Of a stretch of 64,000 nt of DNA, positions 44,482-54,009 are shown piece after piece; the first letter of the stretch is position 1, and each line of letters starts with the position of its first letter. The notes beneath the pieces were generated by a model. That model searched no databases. It had not been told where the DNA came from and was given only the letters and a program-made list of their open reading frames with translations. The position numbers and the translations under genes are program-made. The stretch is taken from positions 1-64,000 of the forward strand of contig JAOICL010000007.1 in NCBI GenBank assembly GCA_028131545.1, written 5' to 3'. This stretch comes from Vibrio sp. Lineage in GTDB: Bacteria; Pseudomonadota; Gammaproteobacteria; Enterobacterales; Vibrionaceae.

Positions 44482-44988
44482 ATGCACAATGATAAAGTTA
44501 TATATGACACAGCAGATAAGCTTCTTTCAACATTAACTAATAACTTAGTCCCTACGAATCTAAATTTAATTGCAAAAAAGTTAAATATTGAGCTTCTGCC
44601 ATTACAAGAAATGGACGAGAACAACCTATTAGGTGTTGCAAGATTTGATGGTGAGCGACGTATTATCAATTATAGAAGTTCTGAAAATGCTACCCGAAAG
44701 CGTTTCATTGTAGCTCATGAAATAGCACATCATGTACTTGGCCATGTCAAAAGCGATGGCGTTAAGAACTTAGAAGATACATTAAGTAATTTCGAGCCTT
44801 CAGTTCTTGACTACCAAGAAAATGAAGCAAATAAGTTTGCCTTAGCTATTTTAATACCAAAATCAAAGCTTGACTCTTATATTTATTCTGAAGGTATAAC
44901 TAAAGTTGCAGAATTAAGCACAAGATTTAATGTTTCGATTAAAGCCATGATGTACAGGCTAAAACATTTAGGGTATTCCAAGTGGTAG
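44482..44988 (+). CDS. ImmA/IrrE-type zinc metallopeptidase
   Basis: A 168-residue protein of the ImmA/IrrE family (DUF955). The gluzincin motif HEIAHHVLGH near residues 77-86 and the downstream ENEANKFALAILIP segment with a further Glu are typical. Members cleave phage or mobile-element repressors (ImmA) or stress regulators (IrrE), or act as toxins in toxin-antitoxin pairs. AGGAGGG is a strong ribosome-binding site. It overlaps the next gene by 7 bp, so the two are coupled. No Xre-type repressor is beside it, which is unusual for this family. Confidence 0.88.
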   Translation: MHNDKVIYDTADKLLSTLTNNLVPTNLNLIAKKLNIELLPLQEMDENNLLGVARFDGERRIINYRSSENATRKRFIVAHEIAHHVLGHVKSDGVKNLEDTLSNFEPSVLDYQENEANKFALAILIPKSKLDSYIYSEGITKVAELSTRFNVSIKAMMYRLKHLGYSKW

Positions 44989-45587
44989 AGGATAAAGACT
45001 TATCAGGTAGCCCTCCTATACAAGGTGAGGTAATCCCACCTAGCGATGTGAACAAAGCTGATCTAGATCTGAGTAACTCACGTTCTACATTTAAAGATAG
45101 GGAAGCATTCCGACAAGCAAAACCAATCGTTGGTTTTACTTCTATTGTCGTATCATTGATTTTCTTAATGCTTGGAGCTTACTTTCTATGCGTTACTTTC
45201 CATAATCTAACGAGCTTCAATAAAGCTTCGATTGACTTGTTAACTGAAGAACGCCACTACCAAACCTGTAAAGTAGAAGAAAACTGTAAAGTTTATCAGC
45301 TTGCTGTAGAAGTCGAAGAAAGCTCGAATAGTAACAATAAACAACCACTACCCAAAGAAGTAAAGTATAAAGCACTTAGCTTAGTTGAGTCCTCAAATTA
45401 TTCTATCCTATATATTATATCAATAACCTTAGCTATCGGTTTTGCTTTATTTATTATGGTTGCTAGAACGGTTCTAATGCATAATTACACCAATAATGAT
45501 GAAAACATTAGCAATAATGATTCTGCAATATTAACATCAATAAAGACAGTAATAGACTTAATAAAAAGTGCATTCAGTAGTAAATAA
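44982..45587 (+). CDS. Two-helix membrane protein coupled to the ImmA/IrrE-type peptidase
   Basis: A 201-residue protein with GTG start overlapping the previous stop. Residues 1-45 are polar and cytoplasmic, helix one spans about 50-75 (FTSIVVSLIFLMLGAYFLCV), an outside loop of about 55 residues holds two cysteines, helix two spans about 138-160, and a short tail returns to the cytoplasm. No known family. Coupling suggests it is the partner, anchor or target of the peptidase. Confidence 0.75.
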   Translation: MVEDKDLSGSPPIQGEVIPPSDVNKADLDLSNSRSTFKDREAFRQAKPIVGFTSIVVSLIFLMLGAYFLCVTFHNLTSFNKASIDLLTEERHYQTCKVEENCKVYQLAVEVEESSNSNNKQPLPKEVKYKALSLVESSNYSILYIISITLAIGFALFIMVARTVLMHNYTNNDENISNNDSAILTSIKTVIDLIKSAFSSK

Positions 45588-45589
45588 AC

Positions 45590-46205
45590 CTCCAAGAAAG
45601 CCCATGCAAACATTACATGGGCTTGTTCCTCACCGCTACACCAATCCCAAATTGTTTCCATAGGCGGCTGACTCTTCAATTCAGGCTCTTCTTTCTGCTC
45701 AAGCTCGTAAGCTTAGGCTGGTTCTTTAATCTGTTCTGTTTGAATGCGGCTATAACCTTTTAATTGCTCTAGTCGCATTTGGTTTTCAAACTTCATTGCT
45801 ATAGCTGTACCAATGCTTGACTGTTATTCGGTTACTGCTACATCGCTTCCTGATCTACTTCAATAGATCTGCTCATATTCTTTTTTCAAAATAAGACTTA
45901 CTTAAACCACACAACATTGATTTAGCTAATAACTCCGCACACTATACCAATCATAGCCTTTGCTAATTAGTATCTTGATTCGTCTCGAGCTTAATCTGGA
46001 ATACAGATAATATCTTTGATATCGCTTTGTTGTTCGAAAAACACCCAGTCATTCAGGAGCTTTGCCTGACCATGATCATGCCGTACCATGTACAACCACC
46101 ATCTTTCTTACTGGAGTAACACCCTGCTCTTGACAATGTATCAAGAACAACTGGCTTTGGCATGAACTGAGCTTTGTTAAGCCAAAAACCAGCACCTAGC
46201 GACAT
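45590..46205 (-). pseudogene. Decayed gene of unknown function
   Basis: The minus strand from 46205 reads well for about 44 codons (MSLGAGFWLNKAQFMPKPV...), shifts frame and continues (GQAKLLNDWVFFEQQ...), then after several stops resumes near 45800 (AMKFENQMRLEQLKGYSRIQ... and METIWDWCSGEEQAHVMFAW). Together these look like one gene of about 200 residues broken by frameshifts and stops. The family is not recognised. Confidence 0.6.
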
Positions 46206-46298
46206 AAACTTCAATATATATCTAGATTTATTTTAGCTATACATCAGCTATTAACTGAAGAATATTTATAATTGAACTAAATAGAAGTAAGGAAGTCT

Positions 46299-47090
46299 AT
46301 GTCTAATGGTACATTAAACGATGAAAGGATATTTATGAAACAAAATATATCGTGTTCACTCTTACAAAAAGGGACATCAGAAAGCAAATACATTTTTTCA
46401 GAGTACCCATTAGCAGCAATTTCCATTGCCGCTACATTAATAGCTTTAGTAGTCGCAACTTTCTTAGCCGATGCACGTATAGTTGCTATTTTACTAGGTG
46501 TTTTTTCCTCAACATTAATGCTACTACAAGGTTTCATTATATCATCCAAAAAGCATAAAGAAGATCTTGATAAAGCAATGGACAGAGAAGAGTTCAAAGT
46601 TATTTCAGAAAGCAGAATAGAAGCGATTACAAGTTTAGCCCAAGCTAAATCAATATCCAAATACTTCAACGAAAACTCAGATGGTATCAGGCTTAGTGGC
46701 GTTAATGATAAAATACAAAATGAGATTAAGGATGTAGAAGTTGCAATCAAACGCTCCGAAATTCACAAACTGATCGAGGATCATGAAGACAACTTTCAAT
46801 GTTACATTACCTATGCAATGCACCACTCTAAGGAAATATTTGAAAGCTCCTCATCTAAAACATTCATGGATATCTACTATAAATATCAAATGAGGACTGA
46901 CTATATTAGGCTTGTTAAGGAACAAAACCTTAAAGATACATTTCCAGATGGTCAGTACCATATCTATGGTTTAACAAACCTAATTCGAACGACCATAGAA
47001 CAAGGGTTGTTAACACCAAATAATGCTGAATCATTTAAAAAAGGCTGTGAGTTACTATCAAACTTAATAGCTTATCGCTGTAACAAATAG
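46299..47090 (+). CDS. Membrane-anchored protein of unknown function, 263 residues
   Basis: A protein with two adjacent helices (about residues 37-75, PLAAISIAATLIALVVATFLAD and the following hydrophobic segment) and a charged, mainly helical cytoplasmic domain of about 185 residues. AAGGA lies well before ATG 46299. No recognised motif. It sits as the last gene of the island, directly before the duplicated M14 fragment. The two-helix plus helical cytoplasmic layout resembles effector parts of some defence systems, but that is inference. Confidence 0.7.
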   Translation: MSNGTLNDERIFMKQNISCSLLQKGTSESKYIFSEYPLAAISIAATLIALVVATFLADARIVAILLGVFSSTLMLLQGFIISSKKHKEDLDKAMDREEFKVISESRIEAITSLAQAKSISKYFNENSDGIRLSGVNDKIQNEIKDVEVAIKRSEIHKLIEDHEDNFQCYITYAMHHSKEIFESSSSKTFMDIYYKYQMRTDYIRLVKEQNLKDTFPDGQYHIYGLTNLIRTTIEQGLLTPNNAESFKKGCELLSNLIAYRCNK

Positions 47091-47100
47091 AGCAATTATA

Positions 47101-47220
47101 ATGCCATTTAAAGATCATTTCTCTCATGCAGATGAGTTATATGGCTGGTCACCCGATCGTAGTGCTTCATTTGGGCATGATACATTGGCTGCAGTATTGG
47201 CTGTACTGCCAAAGCTATAA
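47101..47220 (+). pseudogene. Duplicated 3' fragment of the M14 carboxypeptidase gene
   Basis: These 120 bp repeat the last 120 bp of the gene at 41200-42324 in frame, giving a 39-residue piece beginning MPFKDHFSHADELY. The preceding 10 bp do not match, so 47101 is the junction with the island. Confidence 0.85.
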
Positions 47221-47240
47221 GTCTACATAACGGATTAATC

Positions 47241-47270
47241 AAAAAGGGAGAACATGAGTTCTCCCTTTTT
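47241..47270. terminator. Duplicated terminator ahead of the ThrE-like gene end
   Basis: A 13-bp stem (47241-47253 with 47258-47270) with T-tail, the second copy of the M14 terminator. It acts between the M14 fragment and the convergent exporter gene. Confidence 0.85.
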
Positions 47271-47324
47271 TTTATCTATTTACTTGGCTAGTAACTTTAA
47301 AGTTTAAACAAAGAAACCTATCGG

Positions 47325-48500
47325 CTACTGTAAGAACGATTTATCAATTTTAGGCGAATATAGCGCATAAGCCGTTACCTGACCGGCAACAATAGCAGAA
47401 AACATAAGTAAAGCTGACAAACCAATACTCGGAATGGGTAAGATCGATTGTTCAAAAGCCGACTGCCCTGCACTGACTAAGACTCGACTTCCAGGTACTA
47501 AAATAATAATACCCTGTAAGATATAAATAGACCCCGTTAACCCCGTTCGTTTCGCAATCCAAGTTCCGTAGAACGTAATTAATACGGTTGTAGCCCATGT
47601 TCCAACAACCCAACCACTGCCTATATATAATGGCCCCCACATTCCTAAAATTGCGACAGGTAGACTTAACATCATGTCTTTTAATCGAGCATTAAATACG
47701 ACACCAATGGATATTGAAATTAAGATAAGACCAAAAACATGAAGCCAAGTTGGGATTTCATTAATGTAGGTCGTTGTATAATTCACCGTCCACAAATACT
47801 CACCAACATTAAGTCCCATCGCAATGCCAACAAAGAGCTGCATCAAAGATAGAGCACACTGTCCCAACAAACTGGTTCCTGATACCAGATCATTAAACGC
47901 AAGACACTCTAGTGAGTTTGCAATGGTTAAGCCGGGAACAAATAAGACAATGGAGGCGATACACAGCGCCCAAACAGGAATAGGCAAACCTGTACTGGCT
48001 AACCAAGAAACGATAATACCGGTCACAAAAGCCGATAAAAACTCAACCGCAATCGAACGTTTTTCTCGGCAAAGCATTTGTATGCCCCACACCATTAATC
48101 CCATTAAAAATGCGATTAATGTGGCCTCTAGCGTACTTCCTACCAACATTAAATACGCGGCTGGAATACTCATATTCGCTAGAGCAACAATCCACCATGA
48201 GTAGCGTTTACTGTCATTAGGGTCGATAACATCAGCATGATTGACCTTGTAAATCGTGTTAGCCAGTAAACCCAAATTAATGGATCGTGGCTTGGGTCTT
48301 GTCATGACAACGGAGTTATTTTCTTGAGGAAATTGATAATTAACGACAGTTGGTGTCGCTTGAACAATGACTTCTATGTCTCGTTGTTCAGCGTATAACT
48401 GTGTGTATTTTTCAACTTTGTATGGAGGACATCCACTACGCTGGAGTGCTTCACCCATTGCGACAACTTTGTCGATTTGAGGATTCATCGTATAGCTCAA
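47325..48500 (-). CDS. ThrE-like threonine/serine exporter family protein
   Basis: A 391-residue membrane protein of the ThrE family, in E. coli split as YjjP and YjjB and fused here. The N-terminal YjjP-like part (DUF1212) includes ALQRSGCPPYKVEKYT near 17-32 and a stretch of helices to about 245. The C-terminal YjjB-like part (DUF3815) has about four helices and the LVPGSRVLVSAGQSAFEQS block near 340-360. The family exports amino acids (threonine, serine) or succinate. A 3' fragment of this gene is duplicated at 42428-42553. Confidence 0.85.
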   Translation of the reverse strand: MSYTMNPQIDKVVAMGEALQRSGCPPYKVEKYTQLYAEQRDIEVIVQATPTVVNYQFPQENNSVVMTRPKPRSINLGLLANTIYKVNHADVIDPNDSKRYSWWIVALANMSIPAAYLMLVGSTLEATLIAFLMGLMVWGIQMLCREKRSIAVEFLSAFVTGIIVSWLASTGLPIPVWALCIASIVLFVPGLTIANSLECLAFNDLVSGTSLLGQCALSLMQLFVGIAMGLNVGEYLWTVNYTTTYINEIPTWLHVFGLILISISIGVVFNARLKDMMLSLPVAILGMWGPLYIGSGWVVGTWATTVLITFYGTWIAKRTGLTGSIYILQGIIILVPGSRVLVSAGQSAFEQSILPIPSIGLSALLMFSAIVAGQVTAYALYSPKIDKSFLQ

Positions 48501-48545
48501 TAAAGGAAGATAGAATAACTATAGGAATATATAGTTAAAAATAAT

Positions 48546-48575
48546 AAAAAACCGAGCATCTAGCTCGGCTTTTTT
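48546..48575. terminator. Terminator between two minus-strand genes
   Basis: A CCGAGC/GCTCGG stem (48552-48557 with 48563-48568), 5-nt loop, with A- and T-runs on the two sides. It serves the 82-residue gene on the minus strand. Confidence 0.8.
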
Positions 48576-48577
48576 AT

Positions 48578-48826
48578 TTATAGAACAGGGACTGCGTACG
48601 GGTTGTGTGGCTTAACATGAGTCACTAAACCTTGAACTTTACGCTCACCACGTTCAATAATACCTTGAATGCAGTTCCACTCTTTTTTACTTACTTCGCC
48701 ATTACGCTTAAGAGCTACGTACATAGTACGAACATAGTTCTGTTCCATAGATGGAATCTTAAAAAATGTTTCACTTTCAATGAATTGCGCTACGATTTCT
48801 TTATAATCTGATTTCTTATTCATCAT
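48578..48826 (-). CDS. Small protein of unknown function, 82 residues
   Basis: A soluble, helical, slightly basic protein without recognised motif. It starts MMNKKSDYKEIV (two possible ATG codons, 48826 and 48823) and is followed immediately by a good terminator, which supports it as a monocistronic gene. Function unknown. Confidence 0.65.
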   Translation of the reverse strand: MMNKKSDYKEIVAQFIESETFFKIPSMEQNYVRTMYVALKRNGEVSKKEWNCIQGIIERGERKVQGLVTHVKPHNPYAVPVL

Positions 48827-49049
48827 TCTTATTTCATTCTTTAGTTACCCAAACCAAATCATAGATAAGGCCTGTGTAAATTACAAAATTTATATATTGA
48901 AGACATACTATAAGCATCTAGACTCATTATTCAACTAATAAATAGCAAAATAGTGTAAGAAAGCCTAATGCTAATAAAAAAAGAATTTAATGCATAATAA
49001 ATGCACTAAAAGTGGCTATTTAAAACGCAATGCCATATTTTACTGTCAA

Positions 49050-49328
49050 TTACGTGCGGTATAACACTTTAACCACGTGCCATCCGAATTTTGTTTTCAC
49101 AAGATGAGGTACTAATGTTTCCCCGCTAAAACACACTTTATCAAACTGAGGGACCATCTGACCTCGACGAAACTCACCAAGATCGCCACCTTTTTTACCC
49201 GATGGGCAGGTCGAATATTTCTTCGCTAATGTTTGGAACTTAGCCCCCTTCTTGAGTTGCTTAATAATATCGTCGGCTTGCTCTTTATGCTTCACTAAAA
49301 TATGAAGGGCGTGCGCTGTCTTAGCCAT
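49050..49328 (-). CDS. ppiC: Parvulin-type peptidyl-prolyl isomerase
   Basis: A 92-residue stand-alone parvulin, the size of E. coli PpiC (93). It opens [20 protein letters not shown], has the [27 protein letters not shown] core and ends in the [15 protein letters not shown] segment, all diagnostic of rotamase domains. It speeds cis-trans isomerisation of proline bonds in the cytoplasm. Monocistronic. Confidence 0.95.
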   Translation of the reverse strand: MAKTAHALHILVKHKEQADDIIKQLKKGAKFQTLAKKYSTCPSGKKGGDLGEFRRGQMVPQFDKVCFSGETLVPHLVKTKFGWHVVKVLYRT

Positions 49329-49440
49329 AAAAGACTCCAGTAATCGGATTTCAATTGAATAGTGAGATTATACACCGAAAGCCATTTGAGTTGCATTAAG
49401 AACGACAAGTTGATGAACCTTGCCTTTTCTCTATCCAATA

Positions 49441-49470
49441 AAAAAGAGCGTCGATATTGACCCTCTTTTT
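49441..49470 (-). terminator. Terminator of the orphan peptide-binding protein gene
   Basis: AAAAAGAG and CTCTTTTT arms (49441-49448 with 49463-49470) about 80 bp after the stop at 49552. The stem is AT-rich, so the call is moderate. Confidence 0.5.
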
Positions 49471-49551
49471 CATAACACCAGCATGGTAAACCAATTGCCG
49501 AATCTCAATGATATTGCCGCTCTACAACAACATTATCGAGCGATAACTGTT

Positions 49552-51081
49552 CTACTGTTCTACAACTAAATTACCAAAGTAATGCAGGTTCATAGCATTA
49601 ACAATGGGCTTAATATTTAGGTCATGGTTAACGCCCCAAGCAATATTTTGCCAATGCAAAGGAACGAATGCTGCATCTTTATATAGAAGGGATTCAATCT
49701 CTTCTAAAATAGCTTTGCGCTTTGCAGGATCCAGTTCTTTATGGGATGCATCAACTAAGTCATCAACGGCTTTATTTGAATAGTGACCACAATTGTATTG
49801 CCCTTGACCAGTTTCTTTATTACGCGTTTTGATCAAAAAGTCGGAGAAATTTTCTGTCTCTGCGCCCCATCCAATCATAAGAAGGTCAGCAGAACAAGTC
49901 GCGAAGGCTGGCCAGTATTGTGCTTTCGGCATGGTTTTCAAATCAACAGAAATACCCACCTTCGCTAACATTGTCGATACTGCTTGTGCAATTTTGGCAT
50001 CATTCACATAACGATTATTAGGGGCAATCATCGTTAGTTTTAAACCGTCAGCATACCCTGCTTCTTTTAACAGAGCTTTTGATTTCTTAGGATCAAACCG
50101 GATAGCTAACTCTTGGTTGTGTCCTGTATAATTACTCGGCCATTGTTGTGATGCCGGTGTAGCGAATCCACGCATTACCTTTTTCGCAATCGCCTCATTT
50201 TGTATCGCATAAATAATGGCTTGTCTTACTTTAGGGTCTTGCAGTGCTTTATTGGTTTGGTTCATTTGAATGGTGATCAGTCGAACCCCTTGCTTAGAGA
50301 CTAATTCTAATTCTGAGTTCTTATCGATACGTTTATGATCATTGGGAGAAACAGGAGAAATCATGTCAACTTCACCTGATAGTAAAGCTGCTGTACGAGT
50401 CGCACTTTCTTTTATCGGGATTAGAGTAAGCTTATCGACATTGCCTCCTTTATCCCAATAATGTTCAAATCGTTCATACACGATTTTAATCCCTTTATCA
50501 TGACTCGTGACCTTGAATGGACCCGTGCCAGATATGTGAGTCGACGCGTACGATTGTCCATTTTTTACGATCGCATCTTTAGGATTTCCATCTTCATCAA
50601 CGCCAGAATAAAATGCACTGTCCATCGGGAATATATAAGCCGCCGCATTAAGAAAAAGCGGGTAAGGTTCATAAGAGGTCAACTCAAATGAATGTGTTGA
50701 TGTAGCTTTGATTTCCTTGAAAGGTGCCAATACCGCTTTATGATCAATCGATTTCTTTAAACGATTGAATGTCCAAACGACGTCCTTAGACGTTAAAGGG
50801 TTACCTGAATGGAATGTAACATCATCTCTAAGTTTAAAGCGAACGGTTGTGTCATTTACTCGCTCCCAATGCGTTGCTAAACGAGCTTCGAATTGCAGAT
50901 TGTCATCATAACGGACAAGAGAATCAAACAACATATGAGACATTTGAAACATACTCGTTGAAAGTTGTTCTTGAGGGTCAAAAGAGACAGGCTCGGAATC
51001 ATAAGCCACTTTGATGTCCGCTGCCGATGCAGTAAATGCACTCGCTAAGCTTAGAGAGAGTATTGAAAATATAGATTTCAC
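49552..51081 (-). CDS. Orphan periplasmic peptide-binding protein (family 5)
   Basis: A 509-residue solute-binding protein with signal peptide (AFTASA, then ADIKVAYDSEP). The mature start leads to the SFDPQEQLSTSMFQMSHMLFDSLVRYD motif typical of DppA-like proteins, and the SGTGPFKV segment is present. Length is normal. It has no permease or ATPase genes beside it, so it must feed a shared importer or act as a sensor. The ligand is not readable. Confidence 0.88.
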   Translation of the reverse strand: MKSIFSILSLSLASAFTASAADIKVAYDSEPVSFDPQEQLSTSMFQMSHMLFDSLVRYDDNLQFEARLATHWERVNDTTVRFKLRDDVTFHSGNPLTSKDVVWTFNRLKKSIDHKAVLAPFKEIKATSTHSFELTSYEPYPLFLNAAAYIFPMDSAFYSGVDEDGNPKDAIVKNGQSYASTHISGTGPFKVTSHDKGIKIVYERFEHYWDKGGNVDKLTLIPIKESATRTAALLSGEVDMISPVSPNDHKRIDKNSELELVSKQGVRLITIQMNQTNKALQDPKVRQAIIYAIQNEAIAKKVMRGFATPASQQWPSNYTGHNQELAIRFDPKKSKALLKEAGYADGLKLTMIAPNNRYVNDAKIAQAVSTMLAKVGISVDLKTMPKAQYWPAFATCSADLLMIGWGAETENFSDFLIKTRNKETGQGQYNCGHYSNKAVDDLVDASHKELDPAKRKAILEEIESLLYKDAAFVPLHWQNIAWGVNHDLNIKPIVNAMNLHYFGNLVVEQ

Positions 51082-51260
51082 AAATCATCCTTGATTAAAC
51101 AATAAATTTTGACAGTGAAACTAACACTCGATTACACCTATTGCCTAGCAATGAATCACAAAAAACTCTATTTATGTTGCTGTGTGATTTATTAATAACC
51201 ATTGATGTAAAAAGTATCATCATCAGGTGACGACGTAACGCTTCGCCACCTGATTGACAC

Positions 51261-53951
51261 CTATTTTATTTCTCGTTGCTTCCAAAGTTTAAATATTGCA
51301 GGAATCAAAACCAAAGTCAGTAGCAATGCTGACGCCATACCTCCTATCATTGGTGCTGCAATTCTTTGCATCACTTCTGATCCTGTACCATCGCCATACA
51401 TAATGGGAATCAAACCGATGATCACAGTAAGTACTGTCATCATTACTGGACGAACCCTTAGCCCAGCCCCATTTTGAATCGCTTCCGTTAAGTCGTTAAA
51501 AGATAGAGTCTGTTCAGTGAGTTTGGCCTCTTCTTTTTTCGCATCCCACGCTTGGTTTAGGTACACCAGCATAATCATACCGATTTCAACAGCGACACCT
51601 GCTAACGCAATAAAACCAACGCCAACCGCAATCGAGAAATTGAAATTCATCAAATGCATTAGCCAGAAACCACCGACCATTGCCAATGGCAGTGTTAACA
51701 TGATAATCGCAACTTCTTGTACACGGTTAAAGCTAAAAAACAGGAGCAATGCGATGATAGCTAACGTCATAGGCACCACAACGGTCAATCGAGCTTCAGC
51801 TCTTTCTAAATATTCATACTGACCAGACCATGTAATCGAATACCCAGCCGGAAGTTCTAATTGCTCTGCAACGGCACGTTTTGCTTCTTGTACATAAGAG
51901 CCTAGATCCACGCCTTCTATATCGACAAGAACTAAACCATTAGGACGTGCATTTTCCGTTTTAATCATCGGTGGACCGTCTTCGTAGCGAATATTCGCAA
52001 CATCAGCAAGTGCTATTCGAGCCCCATTGGGTGTAACTAACGGTAAGTTTTTCAATTGTTCCGGAGAATCTCGGAAAGATTGAGGATAACGAACATTAAT
52101 CGGATAGCGTTCAAGCCCTTCGACGGTTTCACCAATATTAATACCACCCACTGCCGTCGAGATAACCTGTTGAACATCCATGATGTTAAGTCCATAACGC
52201 GCTGCAGCTCGGCGATCAATGTCCACGGTTATATAACGTCCACCGACCACTCGCTCCGCGTAAACAGAATACGTACCCGCTACATTATTTAGAATGGGTT
52301 CAATTTGTTCACCGATCGATTCAATCACTTTTAAATCTTCACCAGCAATCTTAATACCGATGGGTGTTTTAATGCACGTTGCCAACATATCAATACGTGT
52401 TTTAATTGGCATAACCCAAGTATTGGTCAAACCAGGAAATTGTATCAATTGATCGAACTCACGGCGCAATGATTCATTTGTTACGCCCTCACGCCATTCA
52501 CTTTTAGGTTTAAATTGGATGACCGTTTCAATCATGGTTAACGGTGCTGGATCCGTCGCTGTTTCCGCTCGTCCGACTTTACCCCAAACACTTTTGACTT
52601 CCGGAACGGTTTTAATCAGCTTATTGGTTTGTTGTAATAGTTCTCTTGCCTTACCTATCGAAATTCCTGACGTGTTTTCTTCTATTGATGCGGTGATCAC
52701 TTCATTCAGTTCCGTTGTGTTATTTTGATAACCATTTTCCGCTGCTTCTCGCCTCGCTTTTGATTGAGGTAATAATTGCTCTTGATATAAATGGGTACGC
52801 TGCTCTAGTCCTTCTTTGTCTGCCATTAATCGCTGAAACTTAGCGTGTAATTGCTTAATAAGAAGGTCTTTTTCATACTGTTTTGCCCCTACTTGATACT
52901 GAGCCGATGACACATTTTTATCTTGTCTTTTTTCAGGAAAGAGAGGGAAATCGACGGTCAGATACACACTCAGTAGATCGGAAGCTGGCTCACCCTGCAT
53001 ATTATCCGATTGACGATACCCATAAGACGCCTCAACACCATACTTAGGCTGATAGGCTTGTTTTTCTAGCGAGACTTTCGTTCTTTGTTGCTCTATTTTT
53101 TTATCAGCAAGTTGTACTAATGGGTATTGCCTGATGTTAGTGAAAAAGAGGGCTTCTGATTTCTCGTAATTCGCGACAAATTGATCCAGATCCGACCATG
53201 AAAACGAACTATCTGCTTTTATCTTTTCAAGGTCATAAAACCATTCATTTCCTAGCCATTCAGACCGCTGCGCTAATAAACGCTGTTGATTTTGTTGATT
53301 ACGCAACAACCTTTCATCTTGCTGACTTATCGCGAGTTCCGCTTGGATTAAATCTTGTGAATGATTCCCTCCAGTGATGTAATTCGCATTCATGAACAGA
53401 GCCATATCTACAAGTAGACGTTTTTGATATTGAATGAGGGTGTGCTCTTTCTTGTAGTAACCCAGATCGAACCAGTACTGAGTCATCAGATCGGCGACTT
53501 GGCGTTCACGTTGTGATTTTTGTATTTGATACAGTTCGGAGTCTTGCTGAGACAATTTTAAATTCAGTGTACTTGTCTCTCCTCGTAAGAATTGCTGCGA
53601 CACACCCAACGATAAACGAGTCATTGGTTCTTGATCCAATTTGAATGAATCAATCGGTACCGCTGTCGCTCCAATTTTGAATTTTGGGTCGGGTAATTGT
53701 GCACTCGCAATACCTTTATCTTGACTCGAAAACGATTGAGCATCGAAAAAAGAACGCTGTTCATCCGCCTGAATTGCTGCTTGAATCAATTGATTTAAGG
53801 TGAATTGTGATGTGTCTGTCTGTTGCTTGTCTTTAAACGAAGAAATGACAATACTGGTATTTTCTTCAGCAAAGCTTATCGGTGCAAATAGCACCAATAA
53901 CAAAGCCGTTATAGGCATTATTCGTATCTTTATATTCATTTTTCTATCCAA
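51261..53951 (-). CDS. CusC::CusA chimera: outer-membrane channel fused to the C-terminal half of an RND pump
   Basis: An 896-residue continuous frame. Residues 1 to about 425 are a TolC/CusC-like outer-membrane efflux protein with signal peptide (APISFA, then EENTS). From about residue 430 the sequence is the C-terminal half of a CusA-type heavy-metal RND pump, starting at the GISxxKARELLQQTNKLI segment and including the RYPQSFRDSPEQL and FIALAGVAVEIGMIMLVYL blocks and about five helices. The periplasmic adaptor (CusB) and the first half of CusA are missing. The most likely origin is an in-frame deletion across a cusCBA-type operon. The product is unlikely to work as a normal tripartite pump. 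Confidence 0.92.
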   Translation of the reverse strand: MDRKMNIKIRIMPITALLLVLFAPISFAEENTSIVISSFKDKQQTDTSQFTLNQLIQAAIQADEQRSFFDAQSFSSQDKGIASAQLPDPKFKIGATAVPIDSFKLDQEPMTRLSLGVSQQFLRGETSTLNLKLSQQDSELYQIQKSQRERQVADLMTQYWFDLGYYKKEHTLIQYQKRLLVDMALFMNANYITGGNHSQDLIQAELAISQQDERLLRNQQNQQRLLAQRSEWLGNEWFYDLEKIKADSSFSWSDLDQFVANYEKSEALFFTNIRQYPLVQLADKKIEQQRTKVSLEKQAYQPKYGVEASYGYRQSDNMQGEPASDLLSVYLTVDFPLFPEKRQDKNVSSAQYQVGAKQYEKDLLIKQLHAKFQRLMADKEGLEQRTHLYQEQLLPQSKARREAAENGYQNNTTELNEVITASIEENTSGISIGKARELLQQTNKLIKTVPEVKSVWGKVGRAETATDPAPLTMIETVIQFKPKSEWREGVTNESLRREFDQLIQFPGLTNTWVMPIKTRIDMLATCIKTPIGIKIAGEDLKVIESIGEQIEPILNNVAGTYSVYAERVVGGRYITVDIDRRAAARYGLNIMDVQQVISTAVGGINIGETVEGLERYPINVRYPQSFRDSPEQLKNLPLVTPNGARIALADVANIRYEDGPPMIKTENARPNGLVLVDIEGVDLGSYVQEAKRAVAEQLELPAGYSITWSGQYEYLERAEARLTVVVPMTLAIIALLLFFSFNRVQEVAIIMLTLPLAMVGGFWLMHLMNFNFSIAVGVGFIALAGVAVEIGMIMLVYLNQAWDAKKEEAKLTEQTLSFNDLTEAIQNGAGLRVRPVMMTVLTVIIGLIPIMYGDGTGSEVMQRIAAPMIGGMASALLLTLVLIPAIFKLWKQREIK

Positions 53952-54009
53952 TTAATGGTAAATATACGTCCGTGCTTTCGCATGAATAACGTAAATAGCG
54001 CTTATATCT

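Larger units (their letters stand above)
47101..47537. repeat. Right copy of the direct duplication flanking the island
   Basis: It matches 42205-42553, is undeleted, and merges into the intact ThrE-like gene. It contains the M14 fragment, the terminator at 47241-47270 and the 3' part of the exporter gene. Confidence 0.85.

Noticed and set aside
46277..46750. A 157-codon minus-strand frame opposite the 263-residue membrane protein
   Set aside because: The plus-strand gene has a good ribosome-binding site and normal protein composition; the minus frame has neither.
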